Shown: positions 25,477-34,413, numbered from the stretch's first letter. The stretch is 40,756 bases of DNA from Candidatus Dormiibacterota bacterium (GCA_003169845.1 PNAG01000020.1:1052-41807), one strand, 5' to 3'. Notes: generated by a model not told the origin, from the letters alone. Translations and numbers: made by a program.

Positions 25477-28400
25477 CGGTGCCTCTGAGCTGGCACTGCG
25501 AACAGAATCGCTGCGGGAAACGTCAGCGGACGCACATCCGAGTAGCGCCTCTCGATCTGGGACTTCTCCTCAGCCTGTTGCGTGTCCAGGTTCTCGAGCG
25601 TGCTGCGCCAGCCGGCGATATCTCGGCTGAGCTGGTCGCGCTCGTCATCGAACAACCTCAACTGCAGGGCCTCGATGCCAGGGTCCTTTAGCGCATTCTG
25701 GAGGGTGCGTCGGAATTGATCGACGGCCTGGTCCAGGCGCTTGATTTCCTCTGCCTTCAGAGCCTCCATGCGGGCCCTCAAGGACTGCTCGCGCTCGCGC
25801 GCTCGGTTCGTAATTGATGTGATCAGTGCCAGGCGCGCGGATTGCCATTCCCTCGAAAGGCGCACATGGTCCGTCGCGAGTACTGGTTCCGGTTGGTCGA
25901 TTGCAAGAATCCGCGCTACCAACTCAGCCGTGGCATTGACCCCCAGAGCTTGAAAGCGTCCGTTGCGTAGCCAGCCACCAGTAGGAAAGACTTCTTCGTG
26001 CAGGCGGGTGCCGTCCGCTCCGACGAAGATCAACCGTGTGAACGCAACGAGGAGCGTGGCCTCGAGGTCGATCCCGCTAGCTATGCACGCGGAGACTCTG
26101 TTGAGGCCGCCGTGGGCAGCTCCCCAGACCGCGGCACGAAGAAGGCGGGTCGACATGGCAAGCAGCGGGTGACCAAGGTGCGCAAGCACCAAGTCTTGTC
26201 GACCGGCGGCGACCTCAGGGTCGAACGTGACCGGGCGGGGCTCTCCTGATAGCGGGTCAGCGACACCGCCATTCGCGCGCGCCCAGGAGCCTGTGAGATT
26301 AGGAAGGCGGAACAGACCTGCCTCAGCATTGGTGCCAGGGATAAGGGCGGGTTGCCGAGCTAGGCTCAGCGCGGTCCGCGTCACTCGTTCCAGGTTGGCG
26401 GGGCGAACCCTGAGCTCGTCGATGCTCTGCCGCAGCCGTTGGCCGAGCTCCTCGATACGCTCCCTGAGTTCCCGTTCTGCACCGAGTGCCTGGGCTGAAA
26501 CGCTGCTGGTTATCGCCTCGGGCTCGATGGCGAGGCTTTCGCCGACCATATGGCGCTGGATAGCCTTCTCGAGGACGGAGTTCATCTCGCCCAGGTCCTC
26601 CACCTGCGCCGCGACCTTGCGTGCGACCCGGGCGAGGAATTCCAGGTCGCGTTCGTATGACCCGGCCGGGGCGGATTGCCACCCGGAACCGACGAAGTGT
26701 TTTACCTCAGGCGGAAATCGTTGCCCGTGGCGGTCGATTCGTCCAATCCGCTGCTCGAGCTTGTTGGGATTGAAGGGGATGTCGTAGTTCACGAGGCGAT
26801 GGCAGTGCAGCTGGAGGTCGATGCCCTCGCCAGCGCAATCAGTAGCTAAAAGAATTCGGACCGGCGCTCGATCCGGCAGAGCTTGAAAGGCATTCTTGAT
26901 CCGCTCACGTTCATCTTCGTCCTGTCCTCCGAACAGGATCTCTAACTGCTCGCCGCCCAGGCCGCGTGCCTGCAATAGCTCGGCGAGCCAGACCTGGGTA
27001 TCCCGGTACTCCGTGAAGACGATGATTCGTTCGTCGTTCCAATGTCCGTCTGGACGGCATGTGGATTCGATCAGGTCGAGAAATCGGCGGGCCTTAGCAT
27101 CGATACGATCGCCGTACTGCCGTGCCCAGGAAAGGAGGTCTCGGAGGATTGCGTCTTCGCTTGCAGTGAGGACGGTCTCGATTTCCGCGGTCCTGGCGAG
27201 CTGGTCGTGCTCCGCCTCGGACTTGGCCTCGTCGTCGGCCTCCTCTTGGCCGGCAAGCTCCAACTGCTGAAGCCAGGCGGGAACCGGAGTGGCCGTTCGC
27301 TCGATAGGTGCCTCATCACGGCGCTTGCGACGGAGTGTTCCTGCGTAGTGATCGATCGTCTTTGCGAAGGCGATGGGCGAGGAGAAGAGCCGTTTCTTAA
27401 GTAGAAGGGTGGCGATGTCGACAGCTGAACGGCGCCGACTGTCTGACTCCACGCGCTTGCGCCGGGAGTCCGTGAACGATTGCAGCAGTCGGTGGGCCTC
27501 TCGATCTGCCTCCGAGTACTCGACTTCGATCGCCTCGACAACGCGTTTGGGGAAACGGGGCGAGCCATCGGGCTTCCGGATTGCATCCTTCATGCGGCGG
27601 ACCACGACCTGGCGTTTGGCGGCATCGTCGGGCTCAACGCCGCGGGCAAAGCGGAGAGGGTCGAGCATTGCAAGTAGGGCAGTCCAAGATTCCCGATATC
27701 CGTTGTGGGGCGTGGCCGAGAGGAAAAGACGGTGTTCGAAGTGCTGCGCGAGCCGGCGCATAGCGCGGGTCTGCTGGCTGTCCACGGCGTAGGTCGCTTT
27801 CGCGGCTTTGGGGGCCACGTGATGGGCCTCGTCGATGATGAGAAGGTCAAAGGTCTTCGGGTAAGTCGGCGTTGCGGGCAGAACCTCGCTCAAGATCCGT
27901 TCAGCTCGCGGGCCCGGAAGCCATTGGAGGCTGACGATTGTGAGCGGAAAGACACGAAACGGGTTGGCGTTAATCCCGTGAGTCCGGCGCAGCTGCCGCA
28001 GGCATTCGCTGTCGACGATGGTGAAGTCGAGGCCAAACTTCTCCGCCATCTCGCCCTTCCACTTGAGACTGAGGGTTGCCGGGCAGACCACCATCACCTT
28101 GCGAATCCGGTGTCTCAGGAGAAGTTCCTGGACAATGAGGCCAGCTTCGATGGTCTTGCCAAGACCGACGTCGTCGGCGATCAAGAGGTTCACGCGAGGT
28201 TGGCCGAGAGCACGGACGAGCGGTTCGAGTTGGTACTCCTCGATGCTGATCCCGGAGCGAAACGGGGCCTGGAGGGTGTTTCGTTCGGCGGAAGTGACGG
28301 ATCCCCAACCGAGAGCGTCAAGGAACGCCGCCAGGCTGTTGGGGTCGTCGAAGCCATCGGCCGTGACTTCGGGGAGCGTGGCCTGTTGGCGTACGCGCCT

Positions 28401-28625
28401 GCCGACCTCGGCTTCCCAAACCACCCGCAGCTCTTCCCCGAGCGCGTCGTCCTCGACGCTGCTCAAGCTAAGGAGATGCTGACGTGCAGTTTCGCCGGCC
28501 AGGACATCGGGTGGGAGCGCGCTCGGGACCGAGTCGGTGATCACCCAGGGGCGTCCGCGCACCTCAACCAGCCGGCCAACCTCGGGGGCCGCCTCGCTCG
28601 TCCCACTGTCAGTAATCATGCTCAT
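25473..28625 (-). CDS. drmD: Class 1 DISARM SNF2-like helicase DrmD
   Basis: This gene encodes 1050 residues from ATG 28625; an ATG at 28619 is an alternative, and the frame extends upstream to 28694 but with no homologous-looking sequence. It is an SNF2-family translocase: motif I DDVGLGKTIEAGL (K157), motif Ia VMVVCPATLSLKWKGEM, motif II DEAHH (265-269), motif III LSATPH, and motifs V/VI ATDCAGEGIDLQ and QRIGRIDRHGQ. DrmD together with DrmMI defines class 1 DISARM. The C-terminal 300 residues include a coiled-coil region (REREQSLRARMEALKAEEIK). First gene of the operon. Confidence 0.93.
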   Translation of the reverse strand: MSMITDSGTSEAAPEVGRLVEVRGRPWVITDSVPSALPPDVLAGETARQHLLSLSSVEDDALGEELRVVWEAEVGRRVRQQATLPEVTADGFDDPNSLAAFLDALGWGSVTSAERNTLQAPFRSGISIEEYQLEPLVRALGQPRVNLLIADDVGLGKTIEAGLIVQELLLRHRIRKVMVVCPATLSLKWKGEMAEKFGLDFTIVDSECLRQLRRTHGINANPFRVFPLTIVSLQWLPGPRAERILSEVLPATPTYPKTFDLLIIDEAHHVAPKAAKATYAVDSQQTRAMRRLAQHFEHRLFLSATPHNGYRESWTALLAMLDPLRFARGVEPDDAAKRQVVVRRMKDAIRKPDGSPRFPKRVVEAIEVEYSEADREAHRLLQSFTDSRRKRVESDSRRRSAVDIATLLLKKRLFSSPIAFAKTIDHYAGTLRRKRRDEAPIERTATPVPAWLQQLELAGQEEADDEAKSEAEHDQLARTAEIETVLTASEDAILRDLLSWARQYGDRIDAKARRFLDLIESTCRPDGHWNDERIIVFTEYRDTQVWLAELLQARGLGGEQLEILFGGQDEDERERIKNAFQALPDRAPVRILLATDCAGEGIDLQLHCHRLVNYDIPFNPNKLEQRIGRIDRHGQRFPPEVKHFVGSGWQSAPAGSYERDLEFLARVARKVAAQVEDLGEMNSVLEKAIQRHMVGESLAIEPEAITSSVSAQALGAERELRERIEELGQRLRQSIDELRVRPANLERVTRTALSLARQPALIPGTNAEAGLFRLPNLTGSWARANGGVADPLSGEPRPVTFDPEVAAGRQDLVLAHLGHPLLAMSTRLLRAAVWGAAHGGLNRVSACIASGIDLEATLLVAFTRLIFVGADGTRLHEEVFPTGGWLRNGRFQALGVNATAELVARILAIDQPEPVLATDHVRLSREWQSARLALITSITNRAREREQSLRARMEALKAEEIKRLDQAVDQFRRTLQNALKDPGIEALQLRLFDDERDQLSRDIAGWRSTLENLDTQQAEEKSQIERRYSDVRPLTFPAAILFAVPAQRHR

Positions 28626-29050
28626 CTTAAATACCCGGGCTGAATTGCCTCGGCGGAGGCAACTTAACGAACTCCGGCGGCCGCAGCGCCGCAAATGTTA
28701 TGCCTCGAGAAACGACAGCTGTTCGTCGCTTTGCGTACTGCGCCAAAGCGGCCCGACCCAAACACAGCTGAGGACATGCCGCCGGCCCCGGAGTGCTGGC
28801 GATACTGGGCCGCGGCCACTTCGCTGCTCTCATCTTGAACGTGGGCCGAATCACGGCCGGCTCACGCACTCCCGGAGCCAGACGGTTCTAGCGGGTTACA
28901 TCAGGGCAGATGAACGGCATTTGAGTGTTCACGGGGCCCCTTGCGGAGGCGGCGGGACAGTCGAGGGTACGCCGGCGTGTAGCAGTTTTGCGTCCCTCGC
29001 TTCCGTTGTTAAGCAAACACAAGGCGACTCGGCCTACGATCGGGCCCGTC
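28626..29050. other. Divergent intergenic region between DISARM and ABC-3C
   Basis: 425 bp without a convincing gene. It must hold the promoters for DISARM (minus) and the ABC-3C operon (plus). On the DISARM side there is a 7-bp inverted repeat at 28645-28662. On the ABC-3C side, TACGAT at 29035-29040 resembles a -10 box. Its distance to the ATG at 29051 is ten bases, which would give a leaderless or nearly leaderless mRNA. That would agree with the absence of a Shine-Dalgarno there. No good -35 hexamer is visible at 16-18 bp from it. Confidence 0.4.
28645..28662. promoter_or_regulatory. Inverted repeat upstream of drmD
   Basis: TTGCCTC-GGCG-GAGGCAA, a perfect 7-bp inverted repeat with a 4-bp spacer, 20 bp upstream of the drmD start codon. 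It could be a dimeric repressor operator for DISARM or an RNA hairpin in the 5' leader. No regulator gene of an obvious type lies next to it. Confidence 0.35.
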
Positions 29051-30256
29051 ATGGATGAGCGAAACCTGAGCGCGATGCCCAGCACAAGCCATAGCGCTCA
29101 AGACGCCGCTCTGGGCTATCTGTACCAGGCAAAGATGGCCCTTCTTCAGCTCCTTGCGGAATCTGAGGGGGCGGGTGACGCCGCGATTTCAATTGAACTC
29201 CATGACGATGTCGCCTGGGAGGAGGCTGGCACACCAACCGAGCTGCTTCAAATGAAGCACCACGTATCTCGCGCTCGCGATTTAACGGACACCAGCGATG
29301 ATCTTTGGCGCACGATCGGGGTCTGGCTCGATGCTGGCCCCAGCGATGGGGAAGGACCGATCCTTACGCTCATCACAACAGCTGCCGCAGCGCATGAAAC
29401 AGCCGCCGCAGCGCTCAGGCCCGCAACGAGAGACGTCGATCGGGCCCTTCAGTTACTCGAGGCTGCTGCAGTAGGATCTCGGGCCGAGTCGACCCGGGCG
29501 ATTCGAGAGCACTTCATGCAATTGAGGCCTGCTGATAGATCGCGATTTGTCTCACGGGTACGGGTGCTTGATCAGAGCCCACAGATCAGCGACGTGGATG
29601 AGCTTGTGCGTCACCAACTGAGATGGGCCGTCCCGATCGGTCGGCAGCGGCCTTTCATGCAGCGCCTTTGGGGATGGTGGTTCGAGCGCGTCGTGGAGAT
29701 GTTGCGTCGGGAGGTTAGGTCCGTTTCAGTGCTCAGTCTCGGCATCTTCATCGACGACTTGCGTTCAGAGTTCACGCAAGACAATCTTCCGACGTTTGAC
29801 GACCTAGGCTTGCCCACCCAACAAATCCCTGACTACGAAGATCGCCCTTTTGTTCACCAGCTCAGGTGGGTTGCGGCGCCTGAAACACAACTCCGCCGGG
29901 CTGTTCTCGATTACTACCGCGCATATGCCCACACCGCCCGCTGGCTGGAAGAGGATCTAATTGGGATCGAGGAATTGCAGCGCTTCGAGGCTCGGGTGCA
30001 GCAAGAGTGGGAAACCTCGTTTGCCTGGGCCCTCAACGATCTACCGGCGAGCGCAACGGAAGAGCAGAAGCTCGCCGCCGGGCAGAAACTGCTGCGCGCC
30101 GCACTCGATCAGCCTGAGCTTCGACTACGTGACCGATACAGCGATCCTTTCTTCGCACGCGGCAAACACCATGAGCTTGCCGATGCTGGTTCAATTGGTT
30201 GGCACCCCGAGTTTCGTGGCAAGCTGCAAGAACTACTGCTCACCCGCTCCGCATGA
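29051..30256 (+). CDS. ABC-3C system effector: Cap4-like nuclease domain plus ABC-3C C-terminal domain
   Basis: This gene encodes 401 residues from ATG 29051; ATG 29075 is an alternative. The N-terminus (AALGYLYQAKMALLQLL, then IELHDDVAWEE and TELLQMKHH) resembles the DUF4297/Cap4 restriction-endonuclease-like domain, with D52/D53 and Q67-x-K69 as likely active-site residues. The middle is helical. The C-terminus, RDRYSDPFFARGKHHELADA followed by GSIGWHPEF, has the conserved closing motif of ABC three-component system proteins. In these systems an SMC-like ATPase is thought to sense invading nucleic acid and release an effector, here a DNase. The stop overlaps the next start (ATGA). Confidence 0.78.
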   Translation: MDERNLSAMPSTSHSAQDAALGYLYQAKMALLQLLAESEGAGDAAISIELHDDVAWEEAGTPTELLQMKHHVSRARDLTDTSDDLWRTIGVWLDAGPSDGEGPILTLITTAAAAHETAAAALRPATRDVDRALQLLEAAAVGSRAESTRAIREHFMQLRPADRSRFVSRVRVLDQSPQISDVDELVRHQLRWAVPIGRQRPFMQRLWGWWFERVVEMLRREVRSVSVLSLGIFIDDLRSEFTQDNLPTFDDLGLPTQQIPDYEDRPFVHQLRWVAAPETQLRRAVLDYYRAYAHTARWLEEDLIGIEELQRFEARVQQEWETSFAWALNDLPASATEEQKLAAGQKLLRAALDQPELRLRDRYSDPFFARGKHHELADAGSIGWHPEFRGKLQELLLTRSA

Positions 30257-30726
30257 TTGCCTGGTCTGGTCGCTCTAGGCTAGTCGCACACTTTCTCAAC
30301 CCAGCCTTGATCGCCGCCGTTATCAGCCTGAGCGCGGCCGAATACCGACGGATTAGAGCCGAACCGATGCCTTGGGTCTTCATCTTCTTGGCCGCACCGC
30401 TAGTCCTCCACGGTCCCACTAGACGTGCACTACCTAGAGACACTCGGACACATCTGTCCACCTGGATTGCCCGCAACCAGTCGGCGCTCGCCGGCTTCGC
30501 CGAACGCGTCACGGCGTTAGCACCAAGTGCTCGCGAAGGCATTCGGTATGGCGTCCGTTCGGGGGCATTCTCGTTAGCCGATCGAAGTGTTCATTCAACT
30601 TGGGCGCCGCCGCGCGAGACAGGGCAATTGTCAGACCTCCTGTCAGCGGCTGCGTTCGTGGGTCGCTGGTTTGCAAAGATCGATCGACCGTCGACGGCAT
30701 ACGCGCTTTTCGGAGTCACTCCCTGA
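30253..30726 (+). CDS. ABC-3C system middle component
   Basis: This gene encodes 157 residues from ATG 30253, overlapping the upstream TGA; the frame extends upstream only within the effector gene. The pattern HFLNPALIAAVISLSAAEY, then FIFLAAPLVLHGPTRRALP, then AFVGRWFAK and a closing YALFGVTP, is that of the 'three component ABC system middle component' family. The protein is small and helical and is thought to bridge the ATPase and the effector. Its stop shares a base with the ATPase start (TGATG). Confidence 0.8.
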   Translation: MIAWSGRSRLVAHFLNPALIAAVISLSAAEYRRIRAEPMPWVFIFLAAPLVLHGPTRRALPRDTRTHLSTWIARNQSALAGFAERVTALAPSAREGIRYGVRSGAFSLADRSVHSTWAPPRETGQLSDLLSAAAFVGRWFAKIDRPSTAYALFGVTP

Positions 30727-32690
30727 TGCAGTTGCTGGCAGTAGTTCTATACAGCCGATGGGGAGATACTCGGATAGTTCGCTTTACGCCAGGAAAACTG
30801 AACATCGTTACCGGGCAATCAAAGACTGGCAAGAGCGCACTCCTAGATATCGTCGAGTTCTGTCTGGGTCGATCGACGGTAACAATGCCTGTCGGCCCAA
30901 TTACCTCGACCGTCTCCTGGTACGCCGTTCTCGTCCAGCTCCCAGGGGGCGGCCGCGCCTTCGCCGCTCGGCCATCAGGCCGCCAAGGGGCGGCCAGTAC
31001 ACAGCAGGGCATGCTCGAATTCGGGTCCGATCTTGAGCCCCTCGACCACTCGCACCTGATCGTTAACTCGGATGCTGGAAGTATCCGTAGTCAGATCGGA
31101 GCCCGGATCGGGATCGAAGACAATCTGACCTCGGCCCGTCCCGGCTCATTGCGGCCTGGCTTCGAGGCAAATCTGGGACATGCTCTCTTACTCTGCCTCC
31201 AGGGCCAAAGTGAGATTGCAAATCGCACGTTCCTCTTCCACCGGCAAGGTGAGGAAGGCATTGCTGGCGCCATTCAAGACACGCTGCCTTACTTCCTTGG
31301 AGCAGTGCCAGCAGACCAAGCAACGAATCGCCAGCTTCTCGAATCGAGCCGACGAGATCTTCGCCGAGCTGACAACGAATTACAAACGGCCGAACAGAGC
31401 GCAGAGCAGCAGGACGTCCGTGTTCGCGCGGCGGTGGCAGAGGCTTACGCAGCCGGCTTGATTACGCAATCTGTGTTTCAAGACCGGGCCTTGGCGCTGG
31501 CGGCATTGCAGCTTGCGGTTGCCACCGAGTCAGCCGCGGTGCCGCTAGATGATGAACTCCAGGCTCGCGTGCGCGATCTCGAGGGTCAGAGGACACAGCT
31601 TCGACAGCAATTGCGAGAGGCATCGGAGCTCCGTTCAATGCTCCTCGCCCAAGGCCGCGAAGAAGGGCTGTACCGCGATGCGGTTGTTAGTGAGGCTGAT
31701 CGACTTCGGAGTGTCGAAGTGCTGCCAACCGCAGCCAATGAGCAAGGGACGCAGTGCCCGATCTGTGGCTCGAACCTTGCCGATTCAGATCCAATATCGG
31801 CTGACCTACGGAGCGCGCTGTCTGAGGTCAGATCGCAACTCGCTGATTTGGACGCCGCGCGCCCGCGGCTCCGCGATGCGTTGGGACATGTTGATAACCA
31901 CCTAGCGAATCTGCGCGATCAGCTTCGGGCTCTAGAGGCGGCGGCGAGTCAGCTCGCCGGTTCGGCAGACCCAGTTCTGCGGACTAGGACCGAAGAACGC
32001 GCGTTTAGTCGCGGGAGGCTCGATGTGCTCCTACAGTCTCTGCGCCCAACGGACCTATCGGTGGTGCAGCAACTGCGGCAGCGAGTGGCCGGGCTGCGCG
32101 CTGCCGTCGAGAGATTGGAAGCGGAGTTGAACGCGGACGATGAGCGCGAGCAAATCAATTCCCGTCTACTAACTATCGGTATCGACATGGGGCGGTGGGC
32201 AGAAGAGTTACAGCTGGAGCACTCGGGTGGACCGGTGCGACTCGACCTCCGGCGCCTCACCGTTGTTGCTGAAACCGAGAGTGGACCGGCTGTCATGGGG
32301 AGGACGGGAAGCGCCGCCAACTGGATTGGTTATCACCTGATCACCCATCTCGGACTCCATCGGTTCTTTACGAAGCATCGGTGCCCGGTACCCCAATTTC
32401 TGATGCTCGATCAGCCGACACAGGCCTACTACCCGTCAGAGGTCGCGCAATTGTCTGGGGAGCCTGATAACGATGACGACCGCCTGGCGGTAAGGCGCAT
32501 GTACGAATTGATCAACTCAGTTGTGACAGAGCTGAGTCCTGATCTCCAGGTTATTGTGTGCGACCACGCCAATCTGGATGAAGACTGGTTTCAGCAGGCG
32601 ATAGTCGAGAATTGGCGCCAAGGAGAACAATTTGTACCTGCAGAGTGGATCGATCGTGCTAGGAGCGAGGATCAGGCCAACCCAACGTAG
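30726..32690 (+). CDS. ABC-3C system ATPase (DUF3732, Rad50/SMC-like)
   Basis: This gene encodes 654 residues from ATG 30726; an in-frame ATG at 30600 lies inside the middle-component gene and gives a non-homologous leader. Walker A is GQSKTGKS (30-37), with the following ALLDIVEFCLGRS. Long heptad-like stretches (about 215-330 and 355-500) flank a CPIC zinc hook (344-347), as in Rad50. The C-terminal ATPase half has a signature-like GSAANW and Walker B FLMLDQPTQ (D562), the latter diagnostic of DUF3732. SMC-type ATPase of the defence complex, probably sensing DNA ends or structures. Confidence 0.87.
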   Translation: MQLLAVVLYSRWGDTRIVRFTPGKLNIVTGQSKTGKSALLDIVEFCLGRSTVTMPVGPITSTVSWYAVLVQLPGGGRAFAARPSGRQGAASTQQGMLEFGSDLEPLDHSHLIVNSDAGSIRSQIGARIGIEDNLTSARPGSLRPGFEANLGHALLLCLQGQSEIANRTFLFHRQGEEGIAGAIQDTLPYFLGAVPADQATNRQLLESSRRDLRRADNELQTAEQSAEQQDVRVRAAVAEAYAAGLITQSVFQDRALALAALQLAVATESAAVPLDDELQARVRDLEGQRTQLRQQLREASELRSMLLAQGREEGLYRDAVVSEADRLRSVEVLPTAANEQGTQCPICGSNLADSDPISADLRSALSEVRSQLADLDAARPRLRDALGHVDNHLANLRDQLRALEAAASQLAGSADPVLRTRTEERAFSRGRLDVLLQSLRPTDLSVVQQLRQRVAGLRAAVERLEAELNADDEREQINSRLLTIGIDMGRWAEELQLEHSGGPVRLDLRRLTVVAETESGPAVMGRTGSAANWIGYHLITHLGLHRFFTKHRCPVPQFLMLDQPTQAYYPSEVAQLSGEPDNDDDRLAVRRMYELINSVVTELSPDLQVIVCDHANLDEDWFQQAIVENWRQGEQFVPAEWIDRARSEDQANPT

Positions 32691-32730
32691 AAGAACGATC
32701 GGGACTAACGACCATTGTGCAGCCTTAGTT

Positions 32731-32754
32731 AGCCCAAGTCGAACAATGTGGGCT
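32731..32754. terminator. Possible bidirectional terminator between convergent genes
   Basis: AGCCCA and TGGGCT can pair across a 12-nt loop between the ABC-3C ATPase stop and the convergent membrane-protein stop. The nearby GCAGCC/GGCTGC pair (32719-32756) gives an alternative stem. No T-tract is present. Weak call. Confidence 0.22.
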
Positions 32755-32758
32755 GCGG

Positions 32759-33193
32759 TTAACCCGGCAGGTGGTTGAATAGTCTCAGTTCGTTGGGTGA
32801 GACAAGCAGGTAGGTGACGACGTACGCGCCGTCACCTTTCGCCATCGCCAGACCGACGCCGATTGCGAGGTAGGCGGCAAGACCTACACCGTTTAGAGCG
32901 ATGCCGACGCTGGCCCGACTTCCGCCGCCTTCACGGAAGCGGCGTATCCCCTGGATCAAGCCAAAGCCAAAGAAGACCCACGGAATCAGCAGGGGAAAGA
33001 CGATCGTATCCACAATGCCCGCCACAAACCACAGCAGCGGGCGTTTGAGTCCGGGCCGTGCAGCAGCCGGCTGTACAGGTCCTGTAGGTGCGACCGGTTG
33101 CCATTGCGATCCGTCCCACCACCATCGACCGTCCGGCGATCGCTGACCCCCCGAACCCTGGGGACCGGACTCCGGTGTCTGAGGGCCTGTCAT
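32759..33193 (-). CDS. Small membrane protein with WWW-DG-QW motif
   Basis: This gene encodes 144 residues. The N-terminal part is Gly/Pro/Ser-rich and contains SPDGRWWWDGSQWQPV, a DUF2510-like motif common in GC-rich Gram-positive and Chloroflexota membrane proteins. Two to three hydrophobic segments follow (LLWFVAGIVDTIVFPLLIPW; ASVGIALNGVGLAAYLAIGV). ATG 33193 has a weak GAGAG upstream. It is the last gene of a minus-strand unit behind a HEPN-like gene and a 74-codon gene, 24 bp after the latter. In defence contexts a membrane protein can be an effector or anchor; here that is only conjecture. Confidence 0.65.
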   Translation of the reverse strand: MTGPQTPESGPQGSGGQRSPDGRWWWDGSQWQPVAPTGPVQPAAARPGLKRPLLWFVAGIVDTIVFPLLIPWVFFGFGLIQGIRRFREGGGSRASVGIALNGVGLAAYLAIGVGLAMAKGDGAYVVTYLLVSPNELRLFNHLPG

Positions 33194-33217
33194 GAATCTC
33201 TCGCGGTCATTGTCAAC

Positions 33218-33442
33218 CTACCGGCGCTGGGCGGCACTGCGCTGTGCCTCCTTAAGCACGTCCACCAAATAGTCGGCATGTTTGGGATCCATCTTCAGTG
33301 CAACCTGGGCCTGGGCGGTCATGGACTTGCCGCTGACGGCAGGCTGGGCCTTCAACTGTCGTGCCCGACTAAGAAGATCGCGAACCTTGCAGTTTTCGGC
33401 AATCAGCGCGGGTAGGTCTACGGCCGGCTTGTGGTCAGTCAC
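33218..33442 (-). CDS. Small helical protein, unknown
   Basis: This gene encodes 74 residues from GTG 33442, five bases after the stop of the HEPN-like gene; a GTG at 33499 would add 19 residues and overlap that gene. The sequence is charged and helical (LPALIAENCKVRDLLSRARQ; QVALKMDPKHADYLVDVLKE). No motif is recognised. Its position between a likely HEPN toxin-type protein and a membrane protein raises the possibility that it is an antitoxin or adaptor. Confidence 0.45.
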   Translation of the reverse strand: MTDHKPAVDLPALIAENCKVRDLLSRARQLKAQPAVSGKSMTAQAQVALKMDPKHADYLVDVLKEAQRSAAQRR

Positions 33443-33447
33443 GTTCG

Positions 33448-34413
33448 CTAAGGCGAGTGCCTGTTTGTACCCGCTGCCTTCAAGGCTTCGATGCGCCACC
33501 TTATTGCAGTAGAGGCCGCGTACTGCGCATCCATCAATTCGAAATAGGTGATCGCCCTCGACTTAACCCCCGTCGGGCCCGCGTGAGCTGCGCGCTTATC
33601 CCGGGTAGCTTGGAGACGTGTAACCCTGGTCAACATGTCTTCCCGCATTCCAGCGAAACCGACGACTTGATCTGGATCGATCGATCGCGACTCAAGGCGC
33701 TCGCGTAGTTTCCTCGGATCCTTTGGTGGCTCGCCTCCTAGCAGTGCCTCCATCGCCTTGTATGCATTGTGAAATGACGTCTCCATCCGGGTCGCGGCGC
33801 TCGAAGGAGGGACGGACTTTGGATCGCTTTGCACGATGGCGATGTCGTCACCCAGGAAATTAAACTCTTTTCGCGACTCAAATATGTAGGCGAGTGCGGG
33901 AACGAGGTCAGCAAGGTTTGATAGGGCTACGTCCATCCGGTCAAGCGCCCACTCCGGGACTTCATCGCCGACAGAGGCCGTGGCCCCGAGCTGCACAACG
34001 GTATCGATAAACTCCGGCGCATCGGCATCGAGCGCTTCCACCATATCCTCGACGAAGAGCGCTCCGGAGGTTAAGAGCCGTGGTGGTATGGGAACTGCGG
34101 TCAGCTGTTCTCCCCAGAAGTCGTTTGCAACTCCGAGGAGGCCGGTCAACGCGAGGAGCGTTACCGCAACCTCCTCTTCATCAGCACCGCCTCGTGGTTT
34201 GAAGGTAATCCGTCCCGCAGAGTACTGGTGCACGCCAGTCGAGTTGAATTCGCCGTAAATAGGCGACGGCTTGTCCCGACTGTTCCAACCGATCCAGCCC
34301 AACGTGCCGGTTGGAACATGCCACGAACGTCCAGCCAGCTTAGACGTCACCTGAATCTGCGGTATGAGGAGGACAGAAGGCTCGTCAGTCATAGTCCGGT
34401 GCTTTGTCGTCAC
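33448..34413 (-). CDS. Probable HEPN-domain protein (third HEPN of the island)
   Basis: This gene encodes 321 residues from GTG 34413; ATG 34392 (residue 8) is an alternative. Residues 1-190 are unrecognised. The C-terminal part has the look of an Abi-type HEPN bundle: TSFHNAYKAMEALLGGEPP (about 212-230), and a candidate catalytic R271-x5-H277 in RDKRAAHAG, where HEPN ribonucleases have R-x(4-6)-H. HEPN nucleases cut RNA on phage infection and cause growth arrest. It lies just downstream of the 14/16-bp repeat array, and two small genes follow on the same strand with close spacing. The motif is looser than those in the other two HEPN genes. Confidence 0.55.
   Translation of the reverse strand: MTTKHRTMTDEPSVLLIPQIQVTSKLAGRSWHVPTGTLGWIGWNSRDKPSPIYGEFNSTGVHQYSAGRITFKPRGGADEEEVAVTLLALTGLLGVANDFWGEQLTAVPIPPRLLTSGALFVEDMVEALDADAPEFIDTVVQLGATASVGDEVPEWALDRMDVALSNLADLVPALAYIFESRKEFNFLGDDIAIVQSDPKSVPPSSAATRMETSFHNAYKAMEALLGGEPPKDPRKLRERLESRSIDPDQVVGFAGMREDMLTRVTRLQATRDKRAAHAGPTGVKSRAITYFELMDAQYAASTAIRWRIEALKAAGTNRHSP

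Noticed and set aside
27705..28643. 312-codon plus-strand frame opposite drmD
   Set aside because: The minus strand carries all SNF2 motifs here; the plus frame shows no domain and no ribosome site.
28925..29050. 42-residue extension of the ABC-3C effector
   Set aside because: Basic, non-homologous sequence lying over the likely -10 element; ATG 29051 fits the family N-terminus better.
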